The translations under genes and the position numbers were made by a program. 64,000 bases of DNA from Polynucleobacter alcilacus (GTDB lineage: Bacteria; Pseudomonadota; Gammaproteobacteria; Burkholderiales; Burkholderiaceae). Under the pieces are notes generated by a model, which saw nothing but the letters and a program-made list of their open reading frames with translations, did not search any database and was not told the origin of the DNA. Each line of letters starts with the position of its first letter. Position 1 is the first letter of the stretch. Location: the NCBI RefSeq assembly GCF_018881545.1, contig NZ_JACVQD010000001.1, positions 1,392,039 through 1,456,038 on the forward strand, given 5' to 3'. Below, in pieces: positions 37,369 to 47,857 of the stretch.

Positions 37369-37374
37369 AAATTA

Positions 37375-37803
37375 GTGTTTCAAGGTGCGTCAGCTCTCAA
37401 TTTAGATGCAAAAGGCCGAATGTCTGTACCGGCCAAGCATCGTGACGCCTTGTTGGTACAAGGCGAAGGTCGTATCACGCTGACAAAACACCCCGACGGC
37501 TGCCTTCTTCTCTTCCCTAGGCCTGAATGGGAAACGTTTAGAGCGCGAGTTGCACAACTGCCGATGGATGCACATTGGTGGCGCAGAATTTTCTTGGGCA
37601 ACGCAGCAGAGATCGATTTGGATAGCGCTGGCCGAATTTTGGTGAGCCCGGAATTACGCTCGGCAGCAGGAATTGAAAAAGAAGTGATCTTGCTCGGTAT
37701 GGGAAGTCATTTGGAGTTGTGGGATGCAGCTATATATGCTGCAAAAGAACAGGCTGCAATTGCTCAAGGTATGCCTGAAGCACTCAAACAATTTAATTTT
37801 TGA
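37375..37803 (+). CDS. mraZ: Transcriptional regulator MraZ
   Basis: This 142-residue DNA-binding protein consists of two SpoVT/AbrB-like repeats. Each carries the DxxGR motif: [15 protein letters not shown] at the start and [14 protein letters not shown] near residues 85-100. I chose the GTG at 37375 because it gives the usual [15 protein letters not shown]-terminus and follows GGGG by 6 nt; an upstream GTG at 37363 lies in the repeat array. It is the first gene of the dcw cluster and probably its autorepressor. rsmH follows after 12 bp. Confidence 0.94.
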   Translation: MFQGASALNLDAKGRMSVPAKHRDALLVQGEGRITLTKHPDGCLLLFPRPEWETFRARVAQLPMDAHWWRRIFLGNAAEIDLDSAGRILVSPELRSAAGIEKEVILLGMGSHLELWDAAIYAAKEQAAIAQGMPEALKQFNF

Positions 37804-37815
37804 TGACAGGGTGCC

Positions 37816-38766
37816 ATGAACATAACTCATCGCCCAGTGTTACTGGCCGAGGCGGTGACGGCGCTAATCAGTGGTCCGCTCATTCAGAAGCAAGACACAG
37901 CAAAAAATATTTTAGTGATCGACGGAACCTTTGGTCGCGGCGGTCATACGCAAGCATTACTCAAGCAACTTTCTTCTTCCGCGCGGATGATGGCGTTCGA
38001 CAAAGATTTGGACGCGATTGCCGTAGCAGAGAAGATCAACGATCCCCGCTTAACGATCGTGCACGACAGTTTTGCGCAGATGGATCAGTATGCAGAAGCG
38101 GAATCTGTCGATGGAATTTTGTTGGATTTAGGAATCAGTTCACCGCAAGTGGACGAGGCACATCGAGGTTTTTCTTTTCGTCGCGAAGGTCCACTCGATA
38201 TGCGAATGAATACCAAGCACGGTTTGACTGTAGCAGAATGGATGGAGCAAGCACCGCAGGAGGAGATCACGCACGTGATTAAGACTTACGGAGAAGAGCG
38301 TTTTGCATTTCAAATCGCTAAAGCCATTGTGGCAAAGCGAGAAGAGGGTTTGTCTCCAAAAACGACAACCCAACTCGCCAGTTTGGTTGCAAGCGTAGTT
38401 CGAACCCGCGAGGCTGGTCAAGATCCAGCTACTAGAACTTTCCAGGCATTACGTATTTTTATCAATCGCGAGTTAGAAGATTTGGAACTGGGCTTAAAAG
38501 CAGCGCTACATTTATTAAAGCCTGGCGCAAGACTTGCAGTCATTAGCTTTCACTCTCTGGAAGATCGCATCGTAAAGCAATTTTTGCAAGCCCATGCAAA
38601 AGTAGTGGTACCGCGTGGCTTACCGGTACGCGAAAAAGATTTACCGCAAAGCGTTCTAGAAATTATAGGACGTGTTAAGCCAAGCGACGTTGAAGTGTTA
38701 GAAAACCCGCGCGCCCGTTCGGCAATTATGCGGATAGCAGAAAAGCGTATGGGGTCTCTGGCATGA
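37816..38766 (+). CDS. rsmH: 16S rRNA m4C1402 methyltransferase
   Basis: This 316-residue SAM-dependent enzyme (formerly MraW) methylates N4 of C1402 in the ribosomal P site. The N-terminal [16 protein letters not shown] motif [38 protein letters not shown] and the C-terminal [15 protein letters not shown] are all family signatures. It is the second gene of the dcw cluster, and its stop overlaps the ftsL start by 4 bp. Confidence 0.96.
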   Translation: MNITHRPVLLAEAVTALISGPLIQKQDTAKNILVIDGTFGRGGHTQALLKQLSSSARMMAFDKDLDAIAVAEKINDPRLTIVHDSFAQMDQYAEAESVDGILLDLGISSPQVDEAHRGFSFRREGPLDMRMNTKHGLTVAEWMEQAPQEEITHVIKTYGEERFAFQIAKAIVAKREEGLSPKTTTQLASLVASVVRTREAGQDPATRTFQALRIFINRELEDLELGLKAALHLLKPGARLAVISFHSLEDRIVKQFLQAHAKVVVPRGLPVREKDLPQSVLEIIGRVKPSDVEVLENPRARSAIMRIAEKRMGSLA

Positions 38767-39029
38767 ATCGTGCGACCTTGACCTTACTTGCCTTGCTCCT
38801 CATCTGCGCTTTATCTTTGGTAGCGGCGCAGCAGCGTGCGCGTAAATTATTTATTGCCCAAGAGCGAGCTCAGATTGAAGAGCGTAAATTAAATCAAGAT
38901 TGGCTTCGCCTGGAATATGAGCAACGCAATTTATCGAAGTCAGCACGTATTCGGGATGTGGCACTGAAGCAGTTACATATGTCTCCGATTTCTCCTGAGC
39001 GTACTTTGTACTTGAAGGAGGCTAAATGA
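38763..39029 (+). CDS. ftsL: Cell division protein FtsL
   Basis: This 88-residue bitopic protein has a very short cytoplasmic end, one membrane helix ([18 protein letters not shown]) and a periplasmic coiled coil rich in Arg, Glu and Leu. With FtsB and FtsQ it forms the complex that activates septal FtsW-FtsI. The sequence is poorly conserved in general, so the call rests partly on position between rsmH and ftsI. It overlaps both neighbours by 4 bp. Confidence 0.9.
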   Translation: MNRATLTLLALLLICALSLVAAQQRARKLFIAQERAQIEERKLNQDWLRLEYEQRNLSKSARIRDVALKQLHMSPISPERTLYLKEAK

Positions 39030-40798
39030 GGCCAGTTGGTTTTTCTACCTCGCCAAATTTAGTTTTGCGTCTGCCAATGTGGCGGTCGCGCTTAATGCTG
39101 TTTCTTTTATTTTTCGTATTCATGTTGCTTTTAATTCGGGCTTTCTGGATTCAGGGTCCAGGAAATGCGTTCTATGAAGCTAAAGGTATTCGTGGCACCC
39201 AGCGTGAATTAGAGCTACCTGCAAGCCGTGGAAAAATTTTGGATCGCAATGGTCAAGTCATTGCGACTAGCTTGGAAGCAAAGTCGGTTATTGCCTATAA
39301 CGATACGGTACCGGATGATTTGGCAGCCGATAAGGTAAAAAAACTTGCGAGTCTTTTGCAAATGAGTGAGTCTGAACTGCGTAAGAAGTTGAAGGAGGAG
39401 CGCAAACAGATTTTCTTAAAGCGTCAGGTCGAGCCAGCGGTTGCTCAGGAAATTAAGCAATTAGAAATCCCCGGTATTGGCTTAAACAATGAATATCGCC
39501 GATTCTACCCAGAAGGTGAAGCAATGGCGCACGTCGTTGGATTTACCAATGTGGAAGATCGCGGTCAAGAGGGTATGGAGCTTTCTAGAGAGAATGAGCT
39601 TGCTGGTCATCCAGGGCAAAGACGTGTAGTGGTTGATCGCTTAGGTCGTGTTGTTGAGGAGATGGCTATTCTCCAGTTGCCACAAAACGGTAAAGATTTA
39701 AACCTTTCTATTGATAGCAAGATTCAATATTTGGCTTACAACGCAGTGAAGGATGCGGTTGAGAAGCATCATGCTAAGGCTGGTGGCGCTGTCGTTTTAG
39801 ATACGCAAACTGGCGAGATTTTAGCTCTAGCAAATTATCCAAGCTACAACCCGAATGATCGTAAATACCTTACTGGCGAGCAGTTGCGTAATCGTGTGTT
39901 GACCGATACTTTTGAGCCAGGCTCAACGATGAAACCTTTCACTATCGCGATTGCTTTAGAAAAGGGCGCCATTAAGCCAGATAGCAATATGGTGATTGGT
40001 GCTAAATATCTTATCGGCCCCAAGCCGATTACTGATACTCATCCGTACGATAGTCTGACTGTTGCACAGGTCATTCAGAAATCAAGCAATATCGGCACTG
40101 CAAAAATTGCTATGAATAATCTTTCTGCAGAGGAAATGTGGGATTTCTATACCGCAGTTGGTTTCGGGCAATCACCGAAAATAGGATTCCCTGGCGCTGT
40201 GGCTGGAACTGTGCACCCATTTAAAAAGTGGATGCCAACTGATCAAGCACGTATTGCGTTTGGTTACGGAATTTCCGCATCGCTATTTCAGGTGGCGCGT
40301 GCTTATACGGTATTTGCACGTGATGGTGAATTAGTACCCCTTACCATTGAGCGTAGCCCCGAATTCAAACCCGGTACTAGAGTGCTTTCTGCAAAAACTG
40401 CGATTGAAATGCGCACCATGCTTGAAACGGTTACTGAGCCTGGTGGTACCGCAATCAAGGCGCAGGCTGAAGGCTTTAGGGTCGGCGGTAAGACAGGTAC
40501 AGCTCATAAATTGGTTGGTAAAGGCTATGGCAATAAGTATCGGGCTTACTTTGCTGGGCTGGCACCAATTAGCGCCCCTCGAATTGTGGTGGCAGTCATG
40601 ATTGATGAGCCAACAGGCGGCAGTCACTATGGCGGCGATGTTGCAGCACCGGTCTTCTCAACCATTGTGAGTGAAACACTAAACACCCTGAATGTTTTGC
40701 CAGATAGCAAAGTGAAGCAAATGGTTTTGCAAGACAAGAATCTGGATGAGATTCGTACTGCAAATATACAGACTCAGCATGTGGTTTTGAAAAGATGA
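39026..40798 (+). CDS. ftsI: Septal peptidoglycan transpeptidase FtsI (PBP3)
   Basis: This 590-residue class B penicillin-binding protein cross-links septal peptidoglycan. One membrane anchor lies at residues 21-41, and a pedestal domain begins around SRGKILDRNGQVIA. The transpeptidase motifs are STMK (Ser300), SSN (353-355) and KTGT (489-492). It works with the FtsW glycosyltransferase encoded downstream. Its stop overlaps the murE start by 4 bp. Confidence 0.96.
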   Translation: MRPVGFSTSPNLVLRLPMWRSRLMLFLLFFVFMLLLIRAFWIQGPGNAFYEAKGIRGTQRELELPASRGKILDRNGQVIATSLEAKSVIAYNDTVPDDLAADKVKKLASLLQMSESELRKKLKEERKQIFLKRQVEPAVAQEIKQLEIPGIGLNNEYRRFYPEGEAMAHVVGFTNVEDRGQEGMELSRENELAGHPGQRRVVVDRLGRVVEEMAILQLPQNGKDLNLSIDSKIQYLAYNAVKDAVEKHHAKAGGAVVLDTQTGEILALANYPSYNPNDRKYLTGEQLRNRVLTDTFEPGSTMKPFTIAIALEKGAIKPDSNMVIGAKYLIGPKPITDTHPYDSLTVAQVIQKSSNIGTAKIAMNNLSAEEMWDFYTAVGFGQSPKIGFPGAVAGTVHPFKKWMPTDQARIAFGYGISASLFQVARAYTVFARDGELVPLTIERSPEFKPGTRVLSAKTAIEMRTMLETVTEPGGTAIKAQAEGFRVGGKTGTAHKLVGKGYGNKYRAYFAGLAPISAPRIVVAVMIDEPTGGSHYGGDVAAPVFSTIVSETLNTLNVLPDSKVKQMVLQDKNLDEIRTANIQTQHVVLKR

Positions 40799-42345
40799 GT
40801 GTGGCATTGAAAATAGAACCCAATCACTTGATTGACTACTTACACACCATAGCGAAAAGTGCTGCTAAGGTAAGTGTAGATAGTCGCCAGATCCAAGCTG
40901 GCGATATCTTTTTTGCCTATCCTGTTGGTCATGGGAAGGTATTGCGCGACGGACGTCCATTCATTGAAGCAGCATTAGAAAGTGGCGCAGCAGCAGTGGT
41001 TTTTGACCCCGCGGATTCTGGTGCTCAATATCTGGACCATCCACAGTGCATTGCGATTGATCAGCTTGCAGCAATAGCTGGAGATCTCTGTGCAAAATGG
41101 TATGACTACCCAAGTCGTCAATTAAAGATCGTCGGTGTAACCGGCACTAATGGCAAGACTAGCATTACGCAGTGGTTGGCCCAAGCTTTAGATGAACCGA
41201 ATCATCGAACAGCAGTGCTGGGCACTCTTGGAACTGGCTTTCCAGGTGCGTTGGTACAAACGGGCTATACCACTCCTGATGCACCTAAATTACAGACACA
41301 GCTTAAAGAATTACTGGAGGCTGGTGCCAAGCAAGTTGCCATGGAAGTATCCTCGCACGCCTTAGATCAGGACCGAATAGCAGGTACCCAATTTAATTGT
41401 GCTGTATTTACCAATCTGACACAAGATCATTTGGATTATCACGGCACTATGGCTGACTACGCACAAGCAAAAGCCAAGCTATTTCAGCAAGCAGGTTTGG
41501 AACATGCTGTGATTAATGTAGATGATGCATTTGGACGCGAATTAGCTGCAAAGCTTTTGGCTAAAGGTGATATTCAGGTTTGGGCATACACACTAAGACA
41601 AGAAGTGCTTAAAGGCTTTGAAAAATTTGGCAATTGTCTACAACGTATTTATGCAAAAGATAGCGTTTTAAATGGCCTTGGATACGACTCATTATTTACA
41701 CATGAGGGAGTTGGCGCTAATACACTGCATATTCCTTTATTGGGCGACTTTAATTTAAGTAATGCACTAGCTGTGTGGACTGCATTACTTACTCAAGGGT
41801 ATACCTGCGATGAGGCTAGTAAACGGGTGAGTCAACTCCGTCCAGTCATTGGTCGTATGGAGTTAATTCAAGTTGGTAGGCATCAAAAATCTGATGGTGT
41901 ATTGACTATTGTTGATTATGCCCATACCCCTGATGCTTTAGAAAAGACATTACAAGCCCTGCGCCCTATCGCTGAGAAACGGGGCGGAAAAATTTGGTGT
42001 GTTTTTGGTTGTGGCGGTGATCGAGATATTGGTAAGCGTCCACAAATGGGTGCTGTTGCTCAGAAACATGCCGACCAAATTATTATCACTAGTGATAACC
42101 CCCGCACTGAGGATCCGCAGGCAATTATTCAAATGATTCGCAGCGGTATAGGCCCAGAGGCGGCGAACGTACAGACGATTGTTGATCGTGCAGCGGCGAT
42201 TATGGCTGCTGTGCGCAATGCTAGTGGGTGCGATATCGTATTAGTGGCTGGCAAAGGCCATGAAACCTCTCAAGAAATTAAGGGCAAGAAGTTTGATTTC
42301 TCAGACCAAGAGCACATTCTTTTAGCTGCAGGGGGTATAGCTTAA
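40795..42345 (+). CDS. murE: UDP-MurNAc-L-Ala-D-Glu:meso-DAP ligase
   Basis: This 516-residue cytoplasmic Mur ligase adds the third residue of the stem peptide. ATP-binding GTNGKTS is at residues 117-123. The motif DNPR, in ITSDNPRTEDP, identifies meso-diaminopimelate as the substrate rather than lysine. GHETSQEIKG near the C-terminus also fits. Its stop overlaps the murF ATG by one base (TAATG). Confidence 0.95.
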   Translation: MSVALKIEPNHLIDYLHTIAKSAAKVSVDSRQIQAGDIFFAYPVGHGKVLRDGRPFIEAALESGAAAVVFDPADSGAQYLDHPQCIAIDQLAAIAGDLCAKWYDYPSRQLKIVGVTGTNGKTSITQWLAQALDEPNHRTAVLGTLGTGFPGALVQTGYTTPDAPKLQTQLKELLEAGAKQVAMEVSSHALDQDRIAGTQFNCAVFTNLTQDHLDYHGTMADYAQAKAKLFQQAGLEHAVINVDDAFGRELAAKLLAKGDIQVWAYTLRQEVLKGFEKFGNCLQRIYAKDSVLNGLGYDSLFTHEGVGANTLHIPLLGDFNLSNALAVWTALLTQGYTCDEASKRVSQLRPVIGRMELIQVGRHQKSDGVLTIVDYAHTPDALEKTLQALRPIAEKRGGKIWCVFGCGGDRDIGKRPQMGAVAQKHADQIIITSDNPRTEDPQAIIQMIRSGIGPEAANVQTIVDRAAAIMAAVRNASGCDIVLVAGKGHETSQEIKGKKFDFSDQEHILLAAGGIA

Positions 42346-43793
42346 TGTCTGCAATGACAACGCTAGCCCAAGTACATGCCATGCTACCTGGAAGTAGCAT
42401 GATTAACGTTTCTATACAGGATGCACAAGCACTACAGATAACTCGGGTAGGTACAGACAGTCGTCAAGTTGATGATGGCGAGCTATTTATAGCGTTGACG
42501 GGCGAGCGCTTTGATGCGCATGATTTTTTAGTTGATGTGGCTAGAGCTGGTGCTGCGGGGGCGCTCATCAGTAATCAAGATAAGTGCCCAGAAAATCTTG
42601 TAGCAATTCGGGTAGCAGATACAAGAATCAGCTTAGGTGAATTAGCAAAAGCATGGCGCGCAACTCACCCTATCCCATTAGCCCTTGTCACAGGCAGTAA
42701 TGGAAAGACCACAGTCAAAGAAATGATTGCTTCTATCTTTAAGGCTGCGGTTGGTGAAGAGCACACTCTTGTAACTAAAGGCAACCTCAATAATGATATT
42801 GGTTTGCCACTGACCCTCTTGAAATTGCGTTCAAGCGATCGTCTTGCCGTAATAGAGCTTGGGATGAATCATCCAGGTGAAACTGCACAGTTAGCCGCCA
42901 TAGCCCAAGCCAATATTGTATTAATTAACAATGCCCAACGTGAGCATCAAGAGTTCATGGCCACTGTGGTTGCAGTTGCCGAAGAGCATTCTGATGCAAT
43001 TCAAGCATTACCTACGGATGGTATTGCCGTCTTTCCAGCTGAATCTGAATTTGCAGACCTCTGGCATCAGGCAGCCGCTGGTCGCAAAGTCATTGATTTT
43101 GCTCTGCTGTCTGGACAATCAGAGCTCCAGGCTGGAGTGACGGGTCGTCTGCTCAGTAATGGCCATGTACAAGTCCAAACCGAGTTGGGCTCAGTTGAGG
43201 TTCAATTAAATGCCTTGGGTAGTCATAATGTTCGAAACGCATTAGCAGCTAGCGCTGTTGCTATAGCTGCTGGAGTAAGCCTTGAAAAAATCAAGCAAGG
43301 TCTTGAGGCGTTTGCCCCAGTAAATGGGCGTATGCAAGCCAAAAAAATTGATCCAAATCACACCCTAATTGATGACAGCTATAACGCTAATCCTGATTCA
43401 GTCAGGGCTGCAATTGAGGCATTAAAGCAGTCGGGCAATATGTCCTGGTTAGTCTTAGGTGATATGGGTGAAGTTGGTAATCAAGGTCCAGAATTTCATC
43501 GGGAAGTGGGATCCTATGCTGCTGAGCAAGGTATCTCAAAATTATTTGCGCTTGGCGAGCAATGTGCATTCGCCCTTGAAGGATTCGAAGAGACTAAGAA
43601 AGTGGAGCAACTCACCTCTAGTGCAAAACATTTCTCAGATATGGATAGTCTGATTTTGCAGTTGAGAGACGCATTACATGCTCAGTCCACTGGCAGCAAT
43701 GAGCATTTGAATATTTTGGTTAAAGGTTCACGTTTTATGCGCATGGAGCGTGTAGTGCAAGCCTTGATGGAGGAGGCTAAAACATGCTCTTAA
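42345..43793 (+). CDS. murF: UDP-MurNAc-tripeptide:D-Ala-D-Ala ligase
   Basis: This 482-residue Mur ligase finishes the pentapeptide. The ATP-binding loop is [11 protein letters not shown], and [15 protein letters not shown] is a MurF-specific carbamylation and substrate region. [20 protein letters not shown] is also diagnostic. It ends inside the mraY start (10-bp overlap). Confidence 0.95.
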   Translation: MSAMTTLAQVHAMLPGSSMINVSIQDAQALQITRVGTDSRQVDDGELFIALTGERFDAHDFLVDVARAGAAGALISNQDKCPENLVAIRVADTRISLGELAKAWRATHPIPLALVTGSNGKTTVKEMIASIFKAAVGEEHTLVTKGNLNNDIGLPLTLLKLRSSDRLAVIELGMNHPGETAQLAAIAQANIVLINNAQREHQEFMATVVAVAEEHSDAIQALPTDGIAVFPAESEFADLWHQAAAGRKVIDFALLSGQSELQAGVTGRLLSNGHVQVQTELGSVEVQLNALGSHNVRNALAASAVAIAAGVSLEKIKQGLEAFAPVNGRMQAKKIDPNHTLIDDSYNANPDSVRAAIEALKQSGNMSWLVLGDMGEVGNQGPEFHREVGSYAAEQGISKLFALGEQCAFALEGFEETKKVEQLTSSAKHFSDMDSLILQLRDALHAQSTGSNEHLNILVKGSRFMRMERVVQALMEEAKTCS

Positions 43794-44953
43794 TTTTGGC
43801 GCAATGGCTACAAGATGATTTTGGGTTTTTCCGAGTCTTCAACTACATCACTTTTAGAGCGGTGATGGCAACATTAACTGCGTTACTGATTGGCCTAGCA
43901 GCAGGACCATGGGTTATTCGTAAACTGACTGCCTTGAAGATGGGGCAAGCTGTTCGTTCTGATGGCCCGCAAACCCATTTAGTAAAGACTGGTACTCCTA
44001 CCATGGGTGGAGTTCTGATTTTGATTGGTATTTTTGTTTCATGCATATTGTGGGCAGACTTAAGCAACCGTTTCATTTGGATTGTGATGATTGTGACTTT
44101 TGGATTTGGTGCAATTGGTTGGGTAGATGACTATCGTAAGGTTGCTCGCAAAGATCCAAAGGGAATGGCTTCAAGAGAAAAATTCTTTTGGCAAACATTA
44201 ATTGGTTTGTTTGCTGCCATCTACTTAGCGTTCTCAGTTTCTGAGGTAAATAATCTAAAGGTACTTCAACTTTTTTACGAGTGGTTAAGGAGTGGTTTTG
44301 CATTGGATCTGCCTGCTAAAACTAACTTACTCCTGCCCTTTATTAAAGAAGTGAGTTACCCCTTAGGAATGATGGGCTTCATCATTCTGAGTTATTTAGT
44401 CATTGTTGGTAGTAGTAATGCCGTCAATTTGACAGATGGACTAGATGGGCTGGTAATCATGCCCGTAATTTTGGTAGGGGCCGCATTAGGCGCATTTGCC
44501 TATGTCATGGGTAATGCCATTTATGCAAAGTATTTATTGTTCCCCTACATTCCGGGTGCTGGTGAGTTAATGATCTTCTGCGGGGCTATGGGTGGAGCGG
44601 GACTTGCTTTTCTTTGGTACAACACACATCCAGCGCAAGTATTTATGGGGGATGTTGGTGCGCTTGCTTTAGGCGGTGCACTTGGAACCATTGCTGTCAT
44701 TGTGCGCCAAGAGATTGTGCTCTTTGTTATGGGCGGAATCTTTGTTGCGGAAACTCTCTCGGTAATGCTGCAAGTTCTTTGGTTCAAATTAACAAAAAAA
44801 TATTTTGGTGAGGGCCGTCGCATATTCCGCATGGCGCCACTCCACCATCATTTTGAATTAGGTGGCTGGAAAGAAACCCAAGTGGTTGTCCGTTTCTGGA
44901 TCATCACCATCCTATTAGTGTTGGTTGGTTTATCTAGCTTGAAATTACGGTGA
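43784..44953 (+). CDS. mraY: Phospho-MurNAc-pentapeptide translocase
   Basis: This 389-residue inner-membrane enzyme with about ten helices transfers phospho-MurNAc-pentapeptide to undecaprenyl phosphate, giving lipid I. Catalytic aspartates are in [13 protein letters not shown] and [36 protein letters not shown] is the conserved cytoplasmic loop. It lies between murF and murD, as is usual in dcw clusters. Confidence 0.96.
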   Translation: MLLILAQWLQDDFGFFRVFNYITFRAVMATLTALLIGLAAGPWVIRKLTALKMGQAVRSDGPQTHLVKTGTPTMGGVLILIGIFVSCILWADLSNRFIWIVMIVTFGFGAIGWVDDYRKVARKDPKGMASREKFFWQTLIGLFAAIYLAFSVSEVNNLKVLQLFYEWLRSGFALDLPAKTNLLLPFIKEVSYPLGMMGFIILSYLVIVGSSNAVNLTDGLDGLVIMPVILVGAALGAFAYVMGNAIYAKYLLFPYIPGAGELMIFCGAMGGAGLAFLWYNTHPAQVFMGDVGALALGGALGTIAVIVRQEIVLFVMGGIFVAETLSVMLQVLWFKLTKKYFGEGRRIFRMAPLHHHFELGGWKETQVVVRFWIITILLVLVGLSSLKLR

Positions 44954-44966
44954 GCCAAAAGTCAAT

Positions 44967-46589
44967 ATGCTGAATATAGAAAATACCTTTGCAAACAATA
45001 CTTTCATGGCCGATATAGGCTATGAGGCCCCAAATCGCTTTTTGATCATGGGTCTAGGCGAGTCTGGCGTTGCCATGGCTAAGTGGTGTTTGCGTAATGG
45101 CGCCATTGTTCGCCTTGCAGATACTCGTGGACAGTCTCAATTCTCTGAGCAGCAACATGCTTGGCTTGAGGAATTAAGAACGGCTGGTTTGACAGATATT
45201 CAATTTGGCCCATTGAATGATGATCTATTAGCTAACATAGAGGTAATCGGAATTAGCCCGGGCTTATCACCCATCCAAGAGCCGATTGAATCCTTTTTAG
45301 TAAAAGCTAGAAAAGCCAGAATTGATGTTTGGGGTGAGATTGAATTTTTTGCCCGTGCCCTTGCTGCTCTCGATCGTATGGCTCTAGCGGGTGCATCCAC
45401 TTATGCAACTAGAGTACTCGCAGTCACTGGGACCAATGGTAAGACCACTACTACCGCTTTAACCGGTCAGTTATGTGAGCGAGCTGGAAAGAAGGTGGCT
45501 GTTGCAGGAAATATTAGCCCCGCTGCTTTAGAGAAATTAATGAGCAGTCTTAATGAGGCAGATCAAATTGAGGATATGCCAGATATTTGGGTGCTAGAGT
45601 TATCCAGCTTTCAGTTGGTCTATACCCATACCTTAAATGCAACAGCAGCAACCGTGCTCAATATCACCCAAGATCATTTAGATTGGCATGGCGACATGCA
45701 AGCTTACGCTGAGGCAAAGGCAAAAATATTTGGTACAGATTCAATTTGTATTTTGAATAGAGACGATTCCTTGGTGATGGGATTACTTTCTGAAGAGCAA
45801 AAACAAGAAAAAACGATTATGACATTTGGCTCTAGTACGCCAGATGAGCAAGGCGCATTTGGTATTGAGCATGATTTGCGCGCGGGCGGTATTGACTGGT
45901 TAGTATGGGCTGAAGTGGATGAAGCGGTTGAGTCAAAACCAAAGCGTCGTCGCAAATCTATAGTAATTGCCGAAGCTGAGCCATTGCGTCTCAAGCGCTT
46001 AATCCCAGCCGATGCATTAAGAATACGTGGCCGACACAATGCATTGAATGCATTAGCTGCGCTTGCATTGGCAAAGGCTGCTAACTTACCAATGAATGCT
46101 CTCCTACATGGACTCCGTGATTACCATGGCGAGCCACATCGGGTTCAGAGCATTGCAATCGTGAACGATATTGAATACATCGATGACAGCAAAGGTACCA
46201 ATGTAGGCGCCACTGTAGCGGCATTAAATGGTTTGGGTAGTAATGAATCAGGTAAAAGAATTTGGTTGATTGCTGGAGGTGATGGCAAGGGCCAAGATTT
46301 CAGTCCATTACGTGAGCCTGCTTTGCGGTTCGTTAAAGGTGTTTTCTTGATTGGTAAAGATGCCGCCATTATTGGCCAAACTCTTGGTGTGAATGTTCCT
46401 TGCACTATAAGCGGTAACCTGGAGGAAGCTGTTAAGGCTGCAGCTCAGCAGGCACAAACAGGCGATTTAGTTTTACTTTCTCCAGCTTGCGCAAGCTTCG
46501 ATCAGTTCAAGGATTATGTTGCCCGCGCACAGGCATTTGCTAGTGAAGTTGAGGAATTGGGAATGCGCTGCGAGGGGGTTCAAGTATGA
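44967..46589 (+). CDS. murD: UDP-MurNAc-L-Ala:D-Glu ligase
   Basis: This Mur ligase adds D-glutamate. ATP-binding is VTGTNGKTTTTALTGQL, followed by LELSSFQL and the NITQDHLDWHG magnesium and substrate region. It has 540 residues, longer than the E. coli enzyme (about 440). The extra length includes an N-terminal lead of about 25 residues before FLIMGLGESGVAMAKW and a basic insert (SKPKRRRKSIVIAEAEP) before IRGRHNALNALAALAL. Long MurD forms with a basic insert occur in other betaproteobacteria as far as I recall. It overlaps ftsW by 4 bp. Confidence 0.94.
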   Translation: MLNIENTFANNTFMADIGYEAPNRFLIMGLGESGVAMAKWCLRNGAIVRLADTRGQSQFSEQQHAWLEELRTAGLTDIQFGPLNDDLLANIEVIGISPGLSPIQEPIESFLVKARKARIDVWGEIEFFARALAALDRMALAGASTYATRVLAVTGTNGKTTTTALTGQLCERAGKKVAVAGNISPAALEKLMSSLNEADQIEDMPDIWVLELSSFQLVYTHTLNATAATVLNITQDHLDWHGDMQAYAEAKAKIFGTDSICILNRDDSLVMGLLSEEQKQEKTIMTFGSSTPDEQGAFGIEHDLRAGGIDWLVWAEVDEAVESKPKRRRKSIVIAEAEPLRLKRLIPADALRIRGRHNALNALAALALAKAANLPMNALLHGLRDYHGEPHRVQSIAIVNDIEYIDDSKGTNVGATVAALNGLGSNESGKRIWLIAGGDGKGQDFSPLREPALRFVKGVFLIGKDAAIIGQTLGVNVPCTISGNLEEAVKAAAQQAQTGDLVLLSPACASFDQFKDYVARAQAFASEVEELGMRCEGVQV

Positions 46590-47857
46590 ATTTAAAAGAG
46601 AAGCTATTTCCTGATAGTCGCTTGGGCTTAGATCGCTTCTGGAATTTCTCTAGAGGTGGTATTGATAACTTCCGTACTGGCTTAAGAGATGCAGTATCTG
46701 GAGTTGAACAAACTCGATCACGCATGATGGAATACGACCAATTACTGGTATGGGCAGTCTTGTCCCTCATGCTCATTGGTTTGGTGATGGTGTATTCAGC
46801 ATCAATTACCTTAGCAGATGGCCCTAAGTACGCTAATTACAGTAGTAACTTTTTCTTACTTCGCCATGTTATTTCTTTGGCGATTGCAGTTGGAGTAGGT
46901 ATTTGGGTTTTCAAGATACCAACCAAAATATGGGATCGCTACTCACCACTCATATTCGGATTTACTGTCTTGTTATTAATTGCAGTGCTCATTCCTGGAA
47001 TAGGTAAGGGCGTGAATGGGGCTAAACGTTGGATTCCATTGGGCCTAATGAACTTTCAGCCTTCTGAGCTAATGAAATTTGCGGCAGTTATTTTTGCTGC
47101 AAGCTATACCGTGCAGCGCCAAGAGTATTTGCACTCTTTTATGAAGGGCATGTTGCCAATGGGCATTGCAGTTGCTTTGGTTGGCGGCCTCTTAATGGCT
47201 GAGCCGGATATGGGCGCCTTCGTAGTGGTTGCCTTAATAGCCTTTGGTATTCTGTTTTTGGGTGGCATCAACGCGAAATTATTTGGGGGCTTGATAGCGG
47301 TTGGTTTGATGAGTGGCGCTACGATGATTGCGCTCTCTCCATTTCGTCGTGGCCGCATGCTGGCATTTATGGATCCTTGGCAGGTGGATAACGCAGCAAA
47401 CAAGGGATATCAGCTCACCCATTCTCTAATGGCATTTGGCCGTGGCGAGTGGTTTGGTTTGGGGCTTGGTGGCAGCGTAGAAAAATTGCATTATCTACCA
47501 GAAGCACATACCGATTTCATTATGGCGGTGATTGGTGAAGAGCTTGGCTTTGTTGGCGTAGTCGTCATGATCTTCCTGTTCTATTGGATCGTGCGTCGCG
47601 CATTCATCATCGGCCGTACTGCTTTGCAACTAGACCGTAGTTTTGCCGGTCTTGCCGCTAAAGGCGTAGCAATCTGGATCGGCTGGCAAGCCTTTATCAA
47701 TATGGGTGTGAACTTAGGTTTGCTACCAACCAAAGGATTGACTTTGCCGCTAGTAAGTTATGGTGGCTCCGGCATTCTAATGAATACTATTGCGATTGCG
47801 ATGCTGCTGCGGATTGATTACGAGAATCGCATCTTGATGCGTGGAGGGAAACTGTGA
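46586..47857 (+). CDS. ftsW: Septal peptidoglycan glycosyltransferase FtsW
   Basis: This 423-residue SEDS-family polymerase has about ten membrane helices and makes septal glycan strands with FtsI. An N-terminal cytoplasmic extension of about 50 residues precedes the first helix. SEDS landmarks are LMLIGLVMVYSAS, GVNGAKRWIPLG, FQPSELMKFA, AEPDMGAFVV, EAHTDFIMAVIGEELGF and LPLVSYGGSGILMNT. Overlaps of 4 bp with murD and murG suggest coupled translation. Confidence 0.95.
   Translation: MNLKEKLFPDSRLGLDRFWNFSRGGIDNFRTGLRDAVSGVEQTRSRMMEYDQLLVWAVLSLMLIGLVMVYSASITLADGPKYANYSSNFFLLRHVISLAIAVGVGIWVFKIPTKIWDRYSPLIFGFTVLLLIAVLIPGIGKGVNGAKRWIPLGLMNFQPSELMKFAAVIFAASYTVQRQEYLHSFMKGMLPMGIAVALVGGLLMAEPDMGAFVVVALIAFGILFLGGINAKLFGGLIAVGLMSGATMIALSPFRRGRMLAFMDPWQVDNAANKGYQLTHSLMAFGRGEWFGLGLGGSVEKLHYLPEAHTDFIMAVIGEELGFVGVVVMIFLFYWIVRRAFIIGRTALQLDRSFAGLAAKGVAIWIGWQAFINMGVNLGLLPTKGLTLPLVSYGGSGILMNTIAIAMLLRIDYENRILMRGGKL

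Larger units (their letters stand above)
37072..37374 (+). other. Regulatory gap between coq7 and mraZ
   Basis: This AT-rich stretch has no convincing gene; stops are dense in all frames. It contains, in order, a LexA-like box (37137-37156), a short palindrome TGTGAACACA, a perfect inverted repeat (37268-37283), a sigma70-like promoter (37316-37344) and three MraZ-box repeats (37341-37368). The only reading frame of note is a TTG-initiated 22-codon frame at 37217-37285, without a ribosome site, which I do not call a gene. Confidence 0.7.

Noticed and set aside
37800..38282. 160-codon plus-strand frame overlapping rsmH
   Set aside because: It is an alternative frame of a highly conserved methyltransferase gene and shows no family resemblance.
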